Shown here piece after piece: positions 1-8,819 of a stretch of DNA of 64,000 nucleotides. Position 1 is the first letter of the stretch, and the number at the start of each line of letters is the position of its first letter. This stretch comes from Acerihabitans arboris (lineage in GTDB: Bacteria > Pseudomonadota > Gammaproteobacteria > Enterobacterales > Enterobacteriaceae), in NCBI RefSeq assembly GCF_010131535.1, contig NZ_WUBS01000007.1, positions 124,001-188,000 on the forward strand, written 5' to 3'. The notes under the pieces are model-generated. The model worked only from the letters and a program-made list of their open reading frames with translations, did not search any database and was not told where the DNA came from. A program made the translations under genes and the position numbers.

Positions 1-847
1 AGGCCAGATCGGCCGCCGCTTTGTCATAGCGCGGCGTGGAGTCGTTATGAAAACCGTGGTTCACGCCCGGATAGACATAACCCTCATAGATCTTGCCGGC
101 GGCTTTCAGCGCCGCCTCATAGGCGGGCCAGCCCCGGGTAATGGGGGTATCTAGCCCGGCATAATGGAGCAGCAGCGGCGCCTTGATGCGCGGCACGTCT
201 TCCGTTTTCGGCTGGCGGCCGTAAAAGGGCACGGCGGCGCCAAGCTCCGGATAGGCCACCGCCGCCGCGTTGGCGACCCCGCCGCCGTAGCAGAAGCCGG
301 TAATGCCCACCTTGCCGGTGGTCTGCCCATGCCCCATCAGGTAGTCGATCGCCGCGAAAAAATCATTCATCAGCTTGACGGGATCCACCTGCTGCTGCAA
401 TTCGCGCCCTTTGTCATCGTTGCCGGGGTAGCCGCCGACCGAACTCAGCCCGTCCGGGGCCAGCGCCACGAATCCCGCCTTGGCGACGCGCCTGGCGACG
501 TCCTCTATATAGGGGTTGAGGCCGCGGTTTTCATGCACCACCACCACGCCCGCCACCTTTCCCCCGGCCGCCGCGGGCCGAACGCGGTAAGCGCGCACCC
601 GGCCGTGGCCGTTGGGCGACGGATAGGTAATATATTCCGGGATAATAGCCGGATCGGTAAATTCGACCTGCTGCGCCAGCGCATAGTTGGGACTCATCAG
701 GGCAAGAATACTGGTGGCGGTCAGACCGCCGATGGCAAATTGAGCGGCCTTGGCCAGGAATTCACGTTTGGTAATCCTGCCGTGGACATAGTAGTCATAG
801 AGTTCGAGCAGCTGCGGGTGAAAATCTTTCGCGGTAAGACGGGTCAT
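1..847 (-). CDS. Dienelactone hydrolase-family esterase, C-terminus beyond window
   Basis: The ATG is at 847-845 and the frame is open to base 1, giving about 282 visible residues. The N-terminus has a Tat-like TKREFL motif (residues 26-31) followed by a hydrophobic stretch ending in ALA, so export to the periplasm is likely. The alpha/beta-hydrolase core shows the dienelactone hydrolase nucleophile motif GFCYGGG (Cys near residue 186), the Asp segment YAGLDTPIT and the His segment NHGFHND, so the Cys-Asp-His triad is complete. The family hydrolyses lactones or esters. This twin-arginine-type subgroup resembles E. coli YghX, whose substrate is not settled. It is divergent from the UbiD gene, so it may or may not belong to aromatic degradation. 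The family is clear; the substrate is unknown. Confidence 0.85.
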   Translation of the reverse strand, partial: MTRLTAKDFHPQLLELYDYYVHGRITKREFLAKAAQFAIGGLTATSILALMSPNYALAQQVEFTDPAIIPEYITYPSPNGHGRVRAYRVRPAAAGGKVAGVVVVHENRGLNPYIEDVARRVAKAGFVALAPDGLSSVGGYPGNDDKGRELQQQVDPVKLMNDFFAAIDYLMGHGQTTGKVGITGFCYGGGVANAAAVAYPELGAAVPFYGRQPKTEDVPRIKAPLLLHYAGLDTPITRGWPAYEAALKAAGKIYEGYVYPGVNHGFHNDSTPRYDKAAADLA

Positions 848-1378
848 ATTATCGCTCCTTCCATCCTGTTCCCGGATTTCAATCTAGCAGATACCGCGCG
901 CGAAACGAAAACAGTTTGACCATTTTGTAACCGGCCGGACACTCTGGCCCGGCGTGGCGCCACCCGCGTCTTCGTCCGCTTATCGCGCGGCATCCGGCCC
1001 GGTCTAGTTGCGCCGCGCCGGACCGATGGCGACCGGCATATTAACCATGTCATTATTGTGGGTAATAATAAATAAAACGCTCCCGCTTATAATTTAATTG
1101 CGGTGAATTGTGGCATTTAATTCGCTAAAATTTAGCGGTACAGCCATTCATCTGGATTTGAAAATAAATTTTTTAATTTTGACGCATATCACTTTTATAG
1201 ATTTTATTCGTCACCTGGGTGTTAACGACAGGTTATCACCGTGCTTAGAATATTGCCGATTTAAAAAACGCCCTGAACCAAAAAGGTTTACCCGCTGAAT
1301 ATAAACGGTACTTTATCGGTTAAATTGCCCGGGATATATTCTACGCAGGATTTAAATTATCGTTTTTCTGGAGGAAAT
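848..1378. other. 531-bp intergenic region between divergent genes
   Basis: No convincing gene is present: the short open frames here have low-complexity products and no ribosome binding site. The stretch changes from GC-rich to AT-rich near 1060, as expected where promoters for the divergent esterase and decarboxylase genes lie. It contains the palindrome at 1123-1137, listed separately. Confidence 0.5.
1123..1137. promoter_or_regulatory. Palindromic candidate operator upstream of UbiD gene
   Basis: CGCTAAA-A-TTTAGCG is a perfect inverted repeat with 7-bp arms and a single central base, in AT-rich DNA about 240 bp before the UbiD start. The symmetry fits a dimeric regulator. The LysR gene at 4320 is the nearest candidate, but nothing in the sequence proves that pairing. 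Confidence 0.35.
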
Positions 1379-2875
1379 ATGTCAGAACATAAAAATAAAA
1401 TCGATCAACAGCCGGTACAGGATCTCCGATCCGCCATCGCTTTACTTGAATCTATCGACGGTGAATTTGTCAGCACCGATGTCGCCGTGGACCCCCATGC
1501 TGAATTATCCGGCGTCTATCGTTACGTAGGCGCGGGCGGCACCTGTCAACGCCCGACGCGTAAAGGGCCGGCGATGATGTTCAACACCATCAAGGGATTT
1601 CCGGGCGTACGTGTGGTCACCGGCCTGATGTCCACCCGTCAACGCGTAGGCTACCTGCTGAACTGCGCACCTGAAAAATTAGGTTTCCTGCTAAAGGAAT
1701 CCGTCAGCAAAGCCATTGCGCCGGTGGTGGTCGGCAAAGAAGACGCGGTTTGCCAGGAGGTGGTGCATTTTGCCACGGATCCGGATTTTGACCTGAGGAC
1801 GTTATTACCGGCGCCGACCAATACCGAAGAAGACGCCGGCCCCTATTTCACCATGGGCATGTGCTACGCCTCCGACCCGGAAACCAAACAATCCGACATC
1901 ACCATTCACCGCCTGTGCATTCAAAGCCGCGATGAGCTGTCGATGTGGCTGACGCCGGGCCGGCATATCGACGCTTTCCGCGAAAAAGCCGAACGGCTGG
2001 GCCAGGCGCTGCCGATCTCCATCAGCATCGGCGTCGATCCCGCCATCGAAATAGCCGCCTGCTTTGAGCCGCCGACCACTCCGCTCGGCTTTAACGAGCT
2101 CAGCATCGCCGGCGCGCTGCGCGGCAAACCGGTCGAGTTGGTTAACTGCGTATCCATCAATGAACGCGCCATCGCCCATGCCGAAATTGTTATCGAAGGC
2201 GAACTGCTGCCGAACGTGCGCGTGCGCGAAGACCAGAATACCAATACGGGCAAAGCCATGCCGGAATTCCCGGGTTATACCGGCGAGGCAAAAGCCGCGC
2301 TGCCGGTAATCAAGGTCAAGGCGGTTACCTATAGAAAACATCCCATCCTGCAAACCACGCTTGGGCCAAGCGGCGAGCATGTCAGCATGGCCGGCATCCC
2401 CACCGAGGCCAGTATCCTGGATATGATTGAGCGGGCCATGCCGGGCCGCGTGCTGAATGTGCATGCCCATACGTCCGGCGGCGGTAAGCTGCTGGCGGTA
2501 CTGCAGTTTAGAAAAGCCTCCCCGGTTGACGAAGGCCGGCAAAGACAGGCGGCGCTGCTGGCGTTTGCCGCCTTTTCCGAGCTTAAACACGTTATCCTGG
2601 TTGACGAAGATGTCGACATTTTTGATACCGACGATATCCTGTGGGCGATGCAGACACGCTACCAGGGCGACGTCGACACGATATTTATCCCGGGCGTGCG
2701 TTGCCATCCCCTGGATCCGTCCCAGGTGCCGGAATATAGCCCGAGCATCCTGCAACAGGGCACGTCATGTAAAACCATTTTTGATTGCACCGTGCCGTTC
2801 CATCTCAAAGCAAGTTTTGAACGCTCTAAATTCAAAGACGTCGACGTGCGAAAATTCCTTCCCGATTTTAAATAA
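1379..2875 (+). CDS. UbiD-family (LpdC-type) hydroxybenzoate/gallate decarboxylase
   Basis: This 498-residue UbiD-superfamily enzyme is predicted to remove the carboxylate of an aromatic acid using prenylated FMN. The start is the ATG at 1379, because GGAGG lies 5 bases before it; an upstream in-frame start at 1325 has none. Segments [34 protein letters not shown] and [10 protein letters not shown] resemble, from memory, the gallate decarboxylase LpdC of Lactobacillus plantarum more than ubiquinone-pathway UbiD. The conserved acidic AEIVIEGE segment near residue 267 and the ITIHR segment fit the prFMN and substrate site. The UbiX gene follows after 14 bases, so the enzyme and its cofactor synthase are co-transcribed. 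The lower gallate pathway genes at 7791-9515 support a gallate or protocatechuate-type substrate, but substrate specificity is inferred. Confidence 0.85.
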   Translation: MSEHKNKIDQQPVQDLRSAIALLESIDGEFVSTDVAVDPHAELSGVYRYVGAGGTCQRPTRKGPAMMFNTIKGFPGVRVVTGLMSTRQRVGYLLNCAPEKLGFLLKESVSKAIAPVVVGKEDAVCQEVVHFATDPDFDLRTLLPAPTNTEEDAGPYFTMGMCYASDPETKQSDITIHRLCIQSRDELSMWLTPGRHIDAFREKAERLGQALPISISIGVDPAIEIAACFEPPTTPLGFNELSIAGALRGKPVELVNCVSINERAIAHAEIVIEGELLPNVRVREDQNTNTGKAMPEFPGYTGEAKAALPVIKVKAVTYRKHPILQTTLGPSGEHVSMAGIPTEASILDMIERAMPGRVLNVHAHTSGGGKLLAVLQFRKASPVDEGRQRQAALLAFAAFSELKHVILVDEDVDIFDTDDILWAMQTRYQGDVDTIFIPGVRCHPLDPSQVPEYSPSILQQGTSCKTIFDCTVPFHLKASFERSKFKDVDVRKFLPDFK

Positions 2876-2889
2876 ATGTGGTTTTTCTG

Positions 2890-3495
2890 ATGAATAAGCG
2901 GCGCATTATTGTTGGTATCAGCGGGGCTTCCGGTTTCCAGTACGGAATGAAGGTGCTGGCGCTTTTACATGAGCAGGATATTGAAGTGCATCTGGTCATC
3001 AGTAAAGGAGCGGAAATCACCAGGGCGCTCGAAACACAGTATGAGCGCCAGGATGTTATCGAACTGGCGGATGAATTCCATAACGTCACCCATCTCGGCG
3101 CCGCGATATCAAGCGGCTCGTTCAAAACGCTGGGAATGATAGTTGCGCCTTGTTCAATGAACAGTCTCGCCTCAATTGCCCATGGACTGGCCGGCAATCT
3201 GCTGACCAGGGCGGCCGACGTTGTGTTAAAGGAGAGGCGCAGGCTGGTGCTGATGGTCAGGGAAACACCCTTGAACCTTACTCATCTGAAAAATATGCAG
3301 TCGGTGACTGAAATGGGGGGGATAATATTCCCTCCCGTTCCCGCCCTTTATCAAAAACCACAAAGCGTTGATGAGATTGTTCATCACAGCGTGGCCCGCG
3401 CGCTTGATTTATTTGACCTGGATGTTGGCAATCTTAAACGCTGGGGTGAAAATAAACCCGGCAAAAAAGAAAATAGCGATAAATTTAAGGAATAA
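2890..3495 (+). CDS. UbiX-family flavin prenyltransferase
   Basis: This 201-residue UbiX/Pad1-type protein prenylates FMN to make prFMN, the cofactor of the UbiD decarboxylase encoded just upstream. The flavin-binding N-terminus [11 protein letters not shown], the [14 protein letters not shown] segment and the C-terminal MLVMRETPLNL-like core (here [14 protein letters not shown]) are diagnostic, and length is normal. The ATG at 2890 was chosen because [15 protein letters not shown] matches usual family starts; a GTG at 2878 would add four residues. Neither start has a strong ribosome binding site, so translational coupling to the upstream gene is likely. Since it is paired with an LpdC-type enzyme, it is probably the dedicated LpdB-like partner rather than the ubiquinone-pathway UbiX. 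Confidence 0.9.
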   Translation: MNKRRIIVGISGASGFQYGMKVLALLHEQDIEVHLVISKGAEITRALETQYERQDVIELADEFHNVTHLGAAISSGSFKTLGMIVAPCSMNSLASIAHGLAGNLLTRAADVVLKERRRLVLMVRETPLNLTHLKNMQSVTEMGGIIFPPVPALYQKPQSVDEIVHHSVARALDLFDLDVGNLKRWGENKPGKKENSDKFKE

Positions 3496-4215
3496 ATGAT
3501 GTTGATTGGACCATTCGTTAACGGCGCCGCCGTCCTGATTGGCGGGCTGGTCGGCGCATTTTTTGGCGACAGGATACCGGAACGGCTGCGAATTGCCTTA
3601 CCGCTAACCTTCGGCCTTTCCTCAATGGGGTTGGGTATTGCGTTGATTGTGAAAATCCATAGCCTGCCGGTAGTGGTCCTGTCGCTTATCCTGGGCGCGG
3701 CCATCGGCGAGTTAATTTATCTGGAAAGACGTATCGGCATGCTGGGTAATTTAGCCAAGGGCATTGCCAATCGTTTTTCGGCTGATGATGGAAAGCTGGA
3801 TCCGGCGGTATTTACCGAGAAATTCGTGGCGATACTGGTGCTGTTTTGCGCCAGCGGCACCGGTATTATCGGCGCCATGACCGAGGGCATGACGCACGAT
3901 GCCAATATCCTGTTTGTAAAATCCATTATGGATATTTTCACCGCCGCGATTTTTGCCACCGTGCTGGGTTACGCCGTCGCCCTGATTGCCGTGCCGCAGC
4001 TGATTATCCAGCTGTGCATCGCCTCGGCCGCCGTGCTGATTCTGCCCCACACCACGCCGGAAATGATGGGTGATTTTACCGCCGCCGGCGGATTTATCAT
4101 GCTGGCCACCGGCTTTCGTATTGCCGGAATTAAATCTTTCCCCGTGGGCAATTTATTACCGGCGCTGGTATTGGTGATGCCGATATCGCATCTTTGGACG
4201 TTGTTTATCCACTAA
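3496..4215 (+). CDS. DUF554-family membrane protein
   Basis: This 239-residue, strongly hydrophobic protein belongs to the DUF554 (YdfK/YqgA-like) family: glycine-rich membrane segments, GALIGG-like N-terminus (NGAAVLIGGLVGAFFGD) and about seven predicted helices. The family function is unknown and it may be a transporter. Its ATG follows the UbiX stop directly, with AAGG a few bases upstream, and a second ATG is adjacent at 3499. The arrangement makes a UbiD-UbiX-DUF554 operon. Co-transcription suggests transport of the aromatic acid or its decarboxylated product, but that is inference from position only. Confidence 0.8.
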   Translation: MMLIGPFVNGAAVLIGGLVGAFFGDRIPERLRIALPLTFGLSSMGLGIALIVKIHSLPVVVLSLILGAAIGELIYLERRIGMLGNLAKGIANRFSADDGKLDPAVFTEKFVAILVLFCASGTGIIGAMTEGMTHDANILFVKSIMDIFTAAIFATVLGYAVALIAVPQLIIQLCIASAAVLILPHTTPEMMGDFTAAGGFIMLATGFRIAGIKSFPVGNLLPALVLVMPISHLWTLFIH

Positions 4216-4319
4216 AACAGCGTTATTCCACCCACCTGTACCACCGCGGCGCGTCTTATCCGTAAAGGGTTTCCCTGCTATGATATCATCAGTCTGGGCC
4301 AGGTAGCGGGGAGAGCGGG

Positions 4320-5174
4320 ATGGATCTTAAAAGGTTGCGGTATTTTTGTACTATCGCGGAGCAGGGATCGATCAGCAAGGCGGCCGAGCTGTTGAATATC
4401 GCCCAGCCTCCGCTGGGCAAAAGGCTGCGCGAACTTGAGACGGAAATAGGTTCGCCGCTGTTTATCCGCACCCCGAAAAAAATGCAGCTTACCGAGGCGG
4501 GCGTGTTTCTGTACCGGCATTCCTGCGAGGTGTTAAGCCAGGTCAACACGCTTAAAAAACAAACCATCAATATCGCCACCCGGCAAAAAAGAGTGGTCAA
4601 GATCGGCGTGTCATATTTGTATCTGCGTTATTTTAATAAAACCCTGCTCGATTTTTACCAGCGGCAACCCGATTGGGATATCAATGTGCTGGTATCGGAT
4701 TCAAGCCATCTTGAATCATTATTGGTGAAAAAAACGCTGGATATCGCGCTGATCCAAAGCCCCAGTGAATGCAGCTCTTTTTATGTGCGCGAGCTGGCGC
4801 CGGTAAACATTATCGTCGTGGTATCAAAAATATTCGCCGGCCGGTTTACCGATAAAAAAATCAATTTATCCGATATAGGCAAGCTGCCCTTGATATTGCA
4901 TCATCGTATCGACGGCGAAGGGACTTATGAGTTTTTATTGAAAAAACTGTATGCTGAAGTCGAGGATGTGAACATCCTGATGAAGGTGTCCGAGCCCCGG
5001 CTGATTCTCGAGATGCTCAACGCCGGCCTGGAGGGGGTGGCGTTTATGCCTTATTCAGAATTTATCGAAAGCCGGGATGGGCATTATCTTCCCTTTGAAA
5101 TTGCCCAGGATATCTCGATGTATAAACCCGCCATCGTCACCCTGAATACCGCCAAGAATTCGCTTATTCCGTAG
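4320..5174 (+). CDS. LysR-family transcriptional regulator
   Basis: The 284-residue product has a LysR winged helix-turn-helix at residues 1-60 (MDLKRLRYFCTIAEQGSISKAAELLN, interrupted here after the motif core) with the family signature AQPPLGKRLRELE. A periplasmic-binding-protein-like effector domain follows from about residue 90. The length is slightly below the family average, with no sign of truncation. It lies 104 bases after the UbiD-UbiX-DUF554 operon on the same strand, so it probably responds to an aromatic acid and controls that operon. Its own promoter would lie in 4216-4319. The effector is unknown. Confidence 0.85.
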   Translation: MDLKRLRYFCTIAEQGSISKAAELLNIAQPPLGKRLRELETEIGSPLFIRTPKKMQLTEAGVFLYRHSCEVLSQVNTLKKQTINIATRQKRVVKIGVSYLYLRYFNKTLLDFYQRQPDWDINVLVSDSSHLESLLVKKTLDIALIQSPSECSSFYVRELAPVNIIVVVSKIFAGRFTDKKINLSDIGKLPLILHHRIDGEGTYEFLLKKLYAEVEDVNILMKVSEPRLILEMLNAGLEGVAFMPYSEFIESRDGHYLPFEIAQDISMYKPAIVTLNTAKNSLIP

Positions 5175-5221
5175 TGCTTAGCCTAGCGCCTCTCCCTCTC
5201 CCGTTAATAAGCCCGGTTGCA

Positions 5222-5247
5222 GCGCGGTATTGACGGCCATACCGCGC
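5222..5247 (+). terminator. Hairpin downstream of LysR gene
   Basis: GCGCGGTAT and ATACCGCGC form a perfect 9-bp stem with an 8-base loop, 47 bases after the LysR stop. There is no strong T run, so efficiency is uncertain. Confidence 0.45.
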
Positions 5248-5292
5248 CATGGGTCGCTCCGTCGGCCTGAGAAGGCCGCCTCACGCCCTTTC

Positions 5293-5550
5293 TTAGCACC
5301 CCCGGTTTACGTCCGGTGTTTGCGCCAGTTGCGGCAGCACCGTCCTTAATGCCTGCAACAGGTCGTTGGCCCAGAAACGTCCCTTGGCCGTCAGGCGTAA
5401 ACAGGGCGAATTGTCCTTGGAAAGGTGATGGCTGTCTGGCGGTCGGCGTTGCGTCGCATGCGACGGCGGACGCGGCCGGCGAAGGTCTGGTTTGTCCACC
5501 CGACTTCCCGTCGAGCCTGTGATGAAAGCCACAGAAATGTTCCCCGTCAC
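5293..5550 (-). pseudogene. C-terminal fragment of a HemN/HutW-type radical SAM protein
   Basis: An open frame on the minus strand ends in SPCLRLTAKGRFWANDLL followed by a short helix. That pattern (R-L-T-x-x-G-R-F-W followed by an amphipathic helix) is how coproporphyrinogen oxidase-like and heme-utilisation radical SAM proteins end. The first half of the frame is basic, proline-rich and unlike any protein I know, and the catalytic N-terminus is absent. It is best read as the 3' remnant of a deleted gene. The call rests on one short motif, so confidence is limited. Confidence 0.35.
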
Positions 5551-5561
5551 TGACTATAGTT

Positions 5562-5598
5562 GTTCTATCAGACGATATTGAGTTCTATCAGATAGAAC
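5562..5598. promoter_or_regulatory. Probable IclR operator
   Basis: GTTCTATCAGATAGAAC at 5582-5598 is a perfect palindrome (8-bp arms, one central base). A half copy, GTTCTATCAGA, lies at 5562-5572. The palindrome ends 15 bases before the IclR ATG, overlapping its ribosome binding site region, which fits autoregulation by the IclR protein. Binding is inferred. Confidence 0.6.
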
Positions 5599-5613
5599 AA
5601 TAGGTGGAATAGC

Positions 5614-6372
5614 ATGGCGCGAGCAAACGGCGGTAATCCACAGCCCCTCGGCGTAACCCCGAGCGGCGTCGATGTGATCGATCGGGCCATGGCGCTGCTG
5701 TTCGCCTTTAGAAAGGAAGATCGATCGTTAACCCTGTCCGAGCTCGCCAAGCGCAGCGGCCTGTATAAAAGCACGGCGCTCAGGCTGGCGGCGGCGCTTT
5801 GCCATCACCGGATGATGATCCGCCTGGAAGATGGCCGTTACAGCCTTGGCTCCGCCACCTTCAGCCTGGGGAATCACTACTTATCCAACCTGAATCTCAG
5901 CGACGTGCTGCTGCCGTTAATGCGTGAATTAAACGAACGGCTCGGGGAAACCATTTCTTTCCATATCCGGGAAGACGACCACCGTTTGTGTCTGTTTCGC
6001 ATCAATTCGCAATTTTCCGTACGCGTTAACGTTCAGCAGGGCGACGTGCAGTCACTGGAGCGCGGCGCCGGCGGCAGGATTTTGTTGGCGTTTTCCGGTG
6101 AGCCCGGCGAGATCTACGACCGGGTGCGAGGGGCGTATTCCTATGCCTCGCTCGGCGAGCGCGACGAGGAAACCGCCGGTATCTCCGCCCCGGTGTTCGG
6201 CGCCGATCTACAACTTATCGGCGCGCTGGGCATAGTGGCGCCGCTGAGCCGGCTGGACATGGCGCTGATGGCGCAATACCGCCCGGTCCTGCTGGATATC
6301 GCCGCCCGGGCGACAGAGCGGTTGGGCGGCGACGCGCTGCCGCTGCTGCGTGCAAAAGAGATAGCTGTTTAA
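5614..6372 (+). CDS. IclR-family transcriptional regulator of aromatic catabolism
   Basis: This 252-residue IclR-family protein has a helix-turn-helix at residues 15-75 (VDVIDRAMALLFAF, LSELAKRSGLYKSTALRL) and an effector-binding domain from about 85, ending near LLDIAARATERLGG. IclR proteins bind aromatic or small organic acids and act as repressors or activators. The ATG at 5614 has GGTGG seven bases upstream. A palindromic operator overlaps its leader. The MFS transporter and two 4,5-cleavage pathway enzymes follow on the same strand, so these are the likely targets. Confidence 0.88.
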   Translation: MARANGGNPQPLGVTPSGVDVIDRAMALLFAFRKEDRSLTLSELAKRSGLYKSTALRLAAALCHHRMMIRLEDGRYSLGSATFSLGNHYLSNLNLSDVLLPLMRELNERLGETISFHIREDDHRLCLFRINSQFSVRVNVQQGDVQSLERGAGGRILLAFSGEPGEIYDRVRGAYSYASLGERDEETAGISAPVFGADLQLIGALGIVAPLSRLDMALMAQYRPVLLDIAARATERLGGDALPLLRAKEIAV

Positions 6373-6516
6373 TACGCGCTTCATCGTTTGGAGTTCGGTA
6401 CCAGGCGAATCCCATGCCGTCGATAAGTGAAACGATATTGCCTGTAAAAGCCCTTTTTATACCTGTGAGGCGGCCTATCACGCCGATACCGGTAGCGAAG
6501 GCATAAAGGGGACATA

Positions 6517-7791
6517 ATGATGTTTCAATGGTTCACATCGCTTAACAAAGTCGAAAAACGCACCTTCTGGGCCTGTTTCAGCGGCTGGGGGCTGGACGCC
6601 ATGGATACGCAGATGTACGCCCTGTCCATCCCGACGCTGATTGCCCTGTGGGGCATGACCAAAGGACAGGCGGGCATCCTGGGCACCACCGTGCTGATCA
6701 TGGCGGCGCTGGGAGGGTGGATAGCCGGCATCCTGTCCGATCGTTATGGGCGGGTGCGGATACTGCAGGTGACCATTGCCTGGTTTTCCCTGTTCACGTT
6801 CCTGTCGGCGTTTACCGACTCGTTCTGGCAATTGATGATTACCCGCGGCCTGCAGGGCATCGGTTTTGGCGGCGAATGGGCGGTCGGGGCGGTGCTTATC
6901 AGCGAGACCATCAATCCCCGGACGCGCGGACGCGTGGTCGGCGCGCTGCAGGCCGGCTGGGCCATCGGCTATGGTATTACCGTTATTATTTCGACCATTA
7001 TCTTTAACTCTTTTCCCGCCGACACCGCCTGGCGCATCCTGTTCGCCCTGGGGCTGCTGCCGGCGCTGCTGGTCCTGTGGATCCGCCGGCATATCCAGGA
7101 AGCGCCGCTGTATAAAAAAGAACATGCCAACGTCCAGGATCAATCCAACAGCATCTGGGATGTTTTTTCCTCCCCATACCGCGCCACCACCCTGAAGGCC
7201 ATACTGTTGACCTTTGGTATCTACGGCGGTAATTACGTGATGATCACCTGGCTGCCGGCCTACCTGAAGCTGGCGCTGCATCTGTCGATTACCAACGTCG
7301 GCGGTTATCTGGCCATCAATATCCTCGGGTCGTTCGCCGGCGCCTTCCTTAACGGCTGGATGGCCGACGCGCTGGGCCGGCGGAAAACTTTTATGATTAT
7401 CGCCTGTTGCCAGGCGCTGGCGGTGGGCATCTATACGCTGGCGCCTATTAACCTGACGGTGACGCTGCTGCTGGGATTTGTGCTCGGCACGCTGCAATCC
7501 GGCACCGCGGCGGGCACCGGCGCCTTTATCGCCGAACTGTTCCCCACCCGGGTGCGCGGTTCGGCGCAGGGCCTGTGCGGTAACGCCGGCCGGGCGCTGG
7601 GGGCGGTGATGCCGACCATGGTGGGTTTACTGAGCGTTAATATGGATTTGGGACCAGCCATGGGCATTTGCGCCTGCGCGTCTTACGTAATTGTGGTGCT
7701 TGCCGCCATGATGCTCCCGGAAACCCGGGGACGCGACCTGAGCCAGATTGTAATGGATGAAAACCGGCCCGCCGAGAGGGCAAAAATTTAA
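6517..7791 (+). CDS. MFS transporter, aromatic acid:proton symporter type
   Basis: This 424-residue MFS permease has about twelve membrane helices. The loop 2-3 motif GILSDRYGRVRI, the helix 4 motif RGLQGIGFGGEWAVGAVLI and the GWGLDAMDTQMY segment in helix 1 are typical of the aromatic acid:H+ symporter and related metabolite:H+ symporter groups. The start has AAAGGGG seven bases upstream. The stop overlaps the start of the following hydratase gene (TAATG), so the two are translationally coupled. The likely cargo is gallate, protocatechuate or 4-carboxy-4-hydroxy-2-oxoadipate-pathway acids, inferred from the neighbours. Confidence 0.85.
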   Translation: MMFQWFTSLNKVEKRTFWACFSGWGLDAMDTQMYALSIPTLIALWGMTKGQAGILGTTVLIMAALGGWIAGILSDRYGRVRILQVTIAWFSLFTFLSAFTDSFWQLMITRGLQGIGFGGEWAVGAVLISETINPRTRGRVVGALQAGWAIGYGITVIISTIIFNSFPADTAWRILFALGLLPALLVLWIRRHIQEAPLYKKEHANVQDQSNSIWDVFSSPYRATTLKAILLTFGIYGGNYVMITWLPAYLKLALHLSITNVGGYLAINILGSFAGAFLNGWMADALGRRKTFMIIACCQALAVGIYTLAPINLTVTLLLGFVLGTLQSGTAAGTGAFIAELFPTRVRGSAQGLCGNAGRALGAVMPTMVGLLSVNMDLGPAMGICACASYVIVVLAAMMLPETRGRDLSQIVMDENRPAERAKI

Positions 7792-8810
7792 TGATTATCG
7801 ATATCCACGGACACTACACCACCGCGCCGGACGCGCTTGAGGACTGGCGCAAGCGACAGCTGGCCGCCGACCCCGGCGTCAGCATCAGCGCCGCCGAGTT
7901 GCGCATCACCGATGGGGAAATCAGGGCAAGCATCGAGCAGAACCAATTGCAAAAAATGCGTGAGCGCGGCATCGACGTCACTGTGTTTTCGCCGCGCGCC
8001 AGCTTTATGGCCCACCATATCGGCGATGCCGCCACCAGCGCGGCCTGGGCCGGCGTGTGTAATGAATTATGTTATCGGGTAACGGAGCTGTATCCGGCCT
8101 TTTTTGCCGGCGCCGCCATGCTGCCGCAGTCGCCGGGCGTAGACACCCGCTCGTGCCTGGCGGAAATGGAGCGCTGCGTGCGGGAGTATGGTTTTGTCGC
8201 CGTCAATCTTAATCCGGACCCTTCCGGCGGCCGCTGGACGTCGCCGCCCCTGTCCGACCGTTATTGGTATCCGATTTACGAAAAAATGCAGGAATATGAT
8301 ATTCCGGCGATGATCCACGTCAGCACCAGCTGCAACCCCGCGTTTCACACCACCGGCGCCCATTACCTGAATGCCGACACCACGGCGTTTACGCAGTGCC
8401 TGACCTCGGATCTGTTTACCGATTTCCCCCGGCTGCGCTTTATTATCCCCCACGGCGGCGGCGCCGTGCCCTACCACTGGGGCCGCTTCCGCGGGCTGGC
8501 GCAGGCGATGCATATCGATGATATTGCGCAGAAACTGCTGAACAATATTTTCTTCGATACCTGCGTCTACCACCAGCCGGGCATCGACCTGCTGACCGGC
8601 GTCATCCCGGTCGGGAACGTGCTGTTCGCCTCGGAAATGATCGGCGCGGTCAGGGGTATCGATCCGCAGACCGGCTTCGCGTTTGACGATACCCGCCGCT
8701 ATATCGAATGCGCCCAGCTCGACGACGCCGAACGCCGGCTGATATTCGAGGGCAACGCGCGCCGCGTTTACCCTATTCTCGATCAACGACTTAAGGCCCA
8801 GGGCCGCTAA
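7791..8810 (+). CDS. ligJ: 4-oxalomesaconate hydratase-like amidohydrolase (LigJ type)
   Basis: This 339-residue amidohydrolase-superfamily protein matches the length and layout of LigJ, which hydrates 4-oxalomesaconate to 4-carboxy-4-hydroxy-2-oxoadipate (CHA). Visible features are the metal motif DIHGH at residues 4-8, MIHVSTSC in the middle, the HGGGAVPYHWGR loop and the SEMIGAVRG segment with a Glu near residue 282, where LigJ has its zinc-binding glutamate. Related ACMSD-type decarboxylases carry Asp in the corresponding position, which favours the hydratase. The next gene encodes the enzyme that consumes CHA, which strengthens the assignment. The gene overlaps the MFS stop by one base. 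Confidence 0.85.
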   Translation: MIIDIHGHYTTAPDALEDWRKRQLAADPGVSISAAELRITDGEIRASIEQNQLQKMRERGIDVTVFSPRASFMAHHIGDAATSAAWAGVCNELCYRVTELYPAFFAGAAMLPQSPGVDTRSCLAEMERCVREYGFVAVNLNPDPSGGRWTSPPLSDRYWYPIYEKMQEYDIPAMIHVSTSCNPAFHTTGAHYLNADTTAFTQCLTSDLFTDFPRLRFIIPHGGGAVPYHWGRFRGLAQAMHIDDIAQKLLNNIFFDTCVYHQPGIDLLTGVIPVGNVLFASEMIGAVRGIDPQTGFAFDDTRRYIECAQLDDAERRLIFEGNARRVYPILDQRLKAQGR

Positions 8811-8819
8811 GGAGAGTGT

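Noticed and set aside
1110-1298. A 62-codon open frame between the esterase and UbiD genes
   Set aside because: No ribosome binding site or homology is evident and the DNA looks like AT-rich promoter sequence.
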